Shown here: one piece after another, positions 62,561-64,000 of the stretch
Numbering within the stretch: position 1 is the stretch's first letter
Layout: every line of letters starts with the position of its first letter
Assembly (NCBI RefSeq): GCF_030704685.1
Contig: NZ_JAUZDX010000008.1
Coordinates: forward strand, 186,001-250,000
Direction of reading: 5' to 3'
Length of the DNA: 64,000 bases
Source of the DNA: Acidovorax sp. A1169
GTDB lineage: Bacteria; Pseudomonadota; Gammaproteobacteria; Burkholderiales; Burkholderiaceae_C
Notes under the pieces: generated by a model
What the model was told of the DNA's origin: nothing
The model's database searches: none
What the model saw: only the letters and a program-made list of their open reading frames with translations
Translations under genes and position numbers: made by a program

Positions 62561-63856
62561 ATGGTTCCGCATCTCATCACGGCCCTTACCGGGCCGATCA
62601 ACGAACTCGAGCAGCGCGTGCTCGACTCCATGCCCGCCATCGAGCGCTGGTTCCGGCTGGAGTGGATGGAGCACACCCCGCCGTTCTACACCTCGGTGGA
62701 CATCCGCAATGCCGGCTTCAAGCTGGCCCCGGTCGATACCAACCTGTTTCCCGGCGGCTGGAACAACCTGACCAAGGAGATGCTGCCGCTGGCCGTGCAG
62801 GCTGCCATGGCCGCCATCGAGAAGATCTGCCCCGAGGCGCGCAACCTGCTGATCATTCCCGAGAACCACACGCGCAACACCTTTTACCTGTCGAACGTGG
62901 TGCAGCTGCAGCGCATCTTCAACATGGCCGGCCTCAACGTGCGCGTGGGCTCCATCAGCCCCGAGATCAAGAAGCCCACCCTGATCGAGCTGCCCAATGG
63001 CGACACGGTGACGCTGGAGCCCGTGGTGCGCACCAAGCGCCGCCTGGGGCTCAAGGACTTCGACCCCTGCACCATCCTGCTGAACAATGACCTCACTGCA
63101 GGCGCGCCGGGAATTCTGGAAGACATCCACGAGCAGTACCTGCTCCCGCCTTTGCATGCCGGCTGGAGCGTGCGCAAGAAGAGCACCCACTTCAAGAACT
63201 ACGAAGAGGTGGCCAAGCGCTTCGGCAAGATGCTGGGCATCGACCCCTGGCTGGTGAATCCCATGTTCAGCCAGTGCGGTGACGTGGACTTCTCCGAAGG
63301 CGCCGGCATGGAGAACCTGCAGACGCACGTGGATGCGCTGCTGACCAAGGTGCGCCGCAAGTACAAGGAATACGGCATCAACGAGAAGCCGTTCGTGATC
63401 GTCAAGGCCAACAACGGCACCTACGGCATGGGCATCATGACTGTGCGTGACGCCAAGGAGCTGGACGCGATCAACCGCAAGACGCGCAACAAGATGGCCG
63501 TCATCAAGGACGGCCAGGTGGTCAACGACGTGATCATTCAGGAAGGCGTGCTCACCCAGGAGCGGGTGAACGACGCCGTGGCCGAGCCCGTGGTCTACAT
63601 GATGGACCGCTACGTGGTGGGTGGTTTCTACCGCATGCATGCCGAGCGCGGCATCGACGAGAACCTGAACGCGCCGGGCGCCAGCTTCGTGCCCCTGGCC
63701 TTCGAGCACAGCACGCACATGCCCCAGCCGGGCATGCGCCCCGGGGTGAGCGCGCCGAACCGCTTTTACATGTATGGCGTGGTTGCGCGCCTGGCGATGC
63801 TGGCCGCCAGCTATGAACTGGAAGCCACCAACCCGGACGCCGAAGTCTACGACTGA
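62561..63856 (+). CDS. gshA: Glutamate--cysteine ligase, proteobacterial (ferrooxidans-type) family
   Basis: 431 residues of the single-domain GshA type common in Burkholderiales: FRLEWMEHTPPFYTSVDIRN, LIIPENHTRNTFYLSN, GWSVRKKSTHFKNYEEVA, FVIVKANNGTYGMGIM. First step of glutathione synthesis. A TACAAT hexamer (62518-62523) ~38 nt upstream is a likely -10. The next gene lies beyond the window; 144 bp remain. Confidence 0.95.
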   Translation: MVPHLITALTGPINELEQRVLDSMPAIERWFRLEWMEHTPPFYTSVDIRNAGFKLAPVDTNLFPGGWNNLTKEMLPLAVQAAMAAIEKICPEARNLLIIPENHTRNTFYLSNVVQLQRIFNMAGLNVRVGSISPEIKKPTLIELPNGDTVTLEPVVRTKRRLGLKDFDPCTILLNNDLTAGAPGILEDIHEQYLLPPLHAGWSVRKKSTHFKNYEEVAKRFGKMLGIDPWLVNPMFSQCGDVDFSEGAGMENLQTHVDALLTKVRRKYKEYGINEKPFVIVKANNGTYGMGIMTVRDAKELDAINRKTRNKMAVIKDGQVVNDVIIQEGVLTQERVNDAVAEPVVYMMDRYVVGGFYRMHAERGIDENLNAPGASFVPLAFEHSTHMPQPGMRPGVSAPNRFYMYGVVARLAMLAASYELEATNPDAEVYD

Positions 63857-63960
63857 GGTTTTCTCTCTAAAGACGACGACCCAAAGCCGCAGGACACCCG
63901 CCTGCCACGTCTGTCCGCAAGGCGCCAGAGGGCAGTTGCTGCGCTGCAACATGCCCCGGG

Positions 63961-63980
63961 CTGGTGCACCGCTGCACCAG
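63961..63980. promoter_or_regulatory. Palindrome CTGGTGCA-CCGC-TGCACCAG at window end
   Basis: Perfect 8+8 inverted repeat with a 4-base loop in the region upstream of the next (unseen) gene. Could be an operator or a hairpin. Confidence 0.45.
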
Positions 63981-64000
63981 CGCAGGAGCACAATAGCGTT

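Overview
The window is about 64 kb of GC-rich chromosomal DNA carrying 65 protein genes, with no rRNA, tRNA, CRISPR array, insertion sequence or prophage that I could recognise. Gene content and order point to a betaproteobacterium of the Burkholderiales, most likely Comamonadaceae (Acidovorax-like). The signs are hpf-ptsN-hprK, fur divergent from bamE/omlA followed by dapB, leuS-lptE-holA-proA, a split pntAA/pntAB/pntB transhydrogenase, the proteobacterial gshA type, DUF4148 proteins and small secreted choice-of-anchor proteins. The genus assignment is inference.

Layout. 0-5.8 kb: a secreted choice-of-anchor D protein cut by the window edge, gap, its full-length paralogue, transketolase, then speD and a MurU-like nucleotidyltransferase on the other strand. 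5.8-10.4 kb: a membrane protein and a four-gene membrane-stress operon (ribbon-helix-helix regulator, PspA, YqiJ, YqiK/flotillin) with a palindrome set inside its promoter. 10.5-14.8 kb: pepP, a LysR regulator divergent from a flavodoxin/tautomerase/NTF2 module, and two tandem DUF4148 genes. 15-21.3 kb: pyk, two PAP2 phosphatases divergent from an OmpR-type two-component system, and fba. 21.5-28.4 kb: pnt operon with two extra genes inside it, a long-chain acyl-CoA ligase and MTA/SAH nucleosidase. 28.5-34.3 kb: corA, a divergent uracil-DNA-glycosylase relative, rimI, tsaB, a DMT transporter and dacB. 34.4-38.8 kb: a cluster of secreted proteins (alpha/beta hydrolase lipoprotein, SGNH esterase, OmpW porin, and an SGNH relative that has lost its catalytic residues). 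38.9-43.7 kb: tsaC, purK, purE, cnoX, purC. 43.8-50.4 kb: MFS transporter, hpf, ptsN, hprK, fur, bamE, dapB, exbB, exbD. 50.5-63.9 kb: leuS, lptE, arginase, holA, a secreted RCC1 propeller, proA, trkA, trkH, gshA.

Functionally the window is mostly housekeeping: lower glycolysis (gap, pyk, fba) and transketolase, redox balance (pnt, gshA, cnoX), purine synthesis, t6A and S18 modification (tsaB, tsaC, rimI), outer-membrane assembly (bamE, lptE), and potassium and magnesium transport. The accessory interest lies in the envelope. It includes the RHH/PspA/flotillin operon, the PAP2/two-component locus, and the secreted esterase cluster with a predicted pseudoenzyme.

Across several loci (speD, the DMT gene, dacB, the response regulator, holA, proA, a small hypothetical gene) a -10-like hexamer sits only 6-8 nt before the start codon and no Shine-Dalgarno is visible. 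This suggests leaderless transcripts. Several genes also have strong hairpins or spaced repeats just upstream (corA, proA, the fadD-like gene, fba, pyk, the SGNH esterase).
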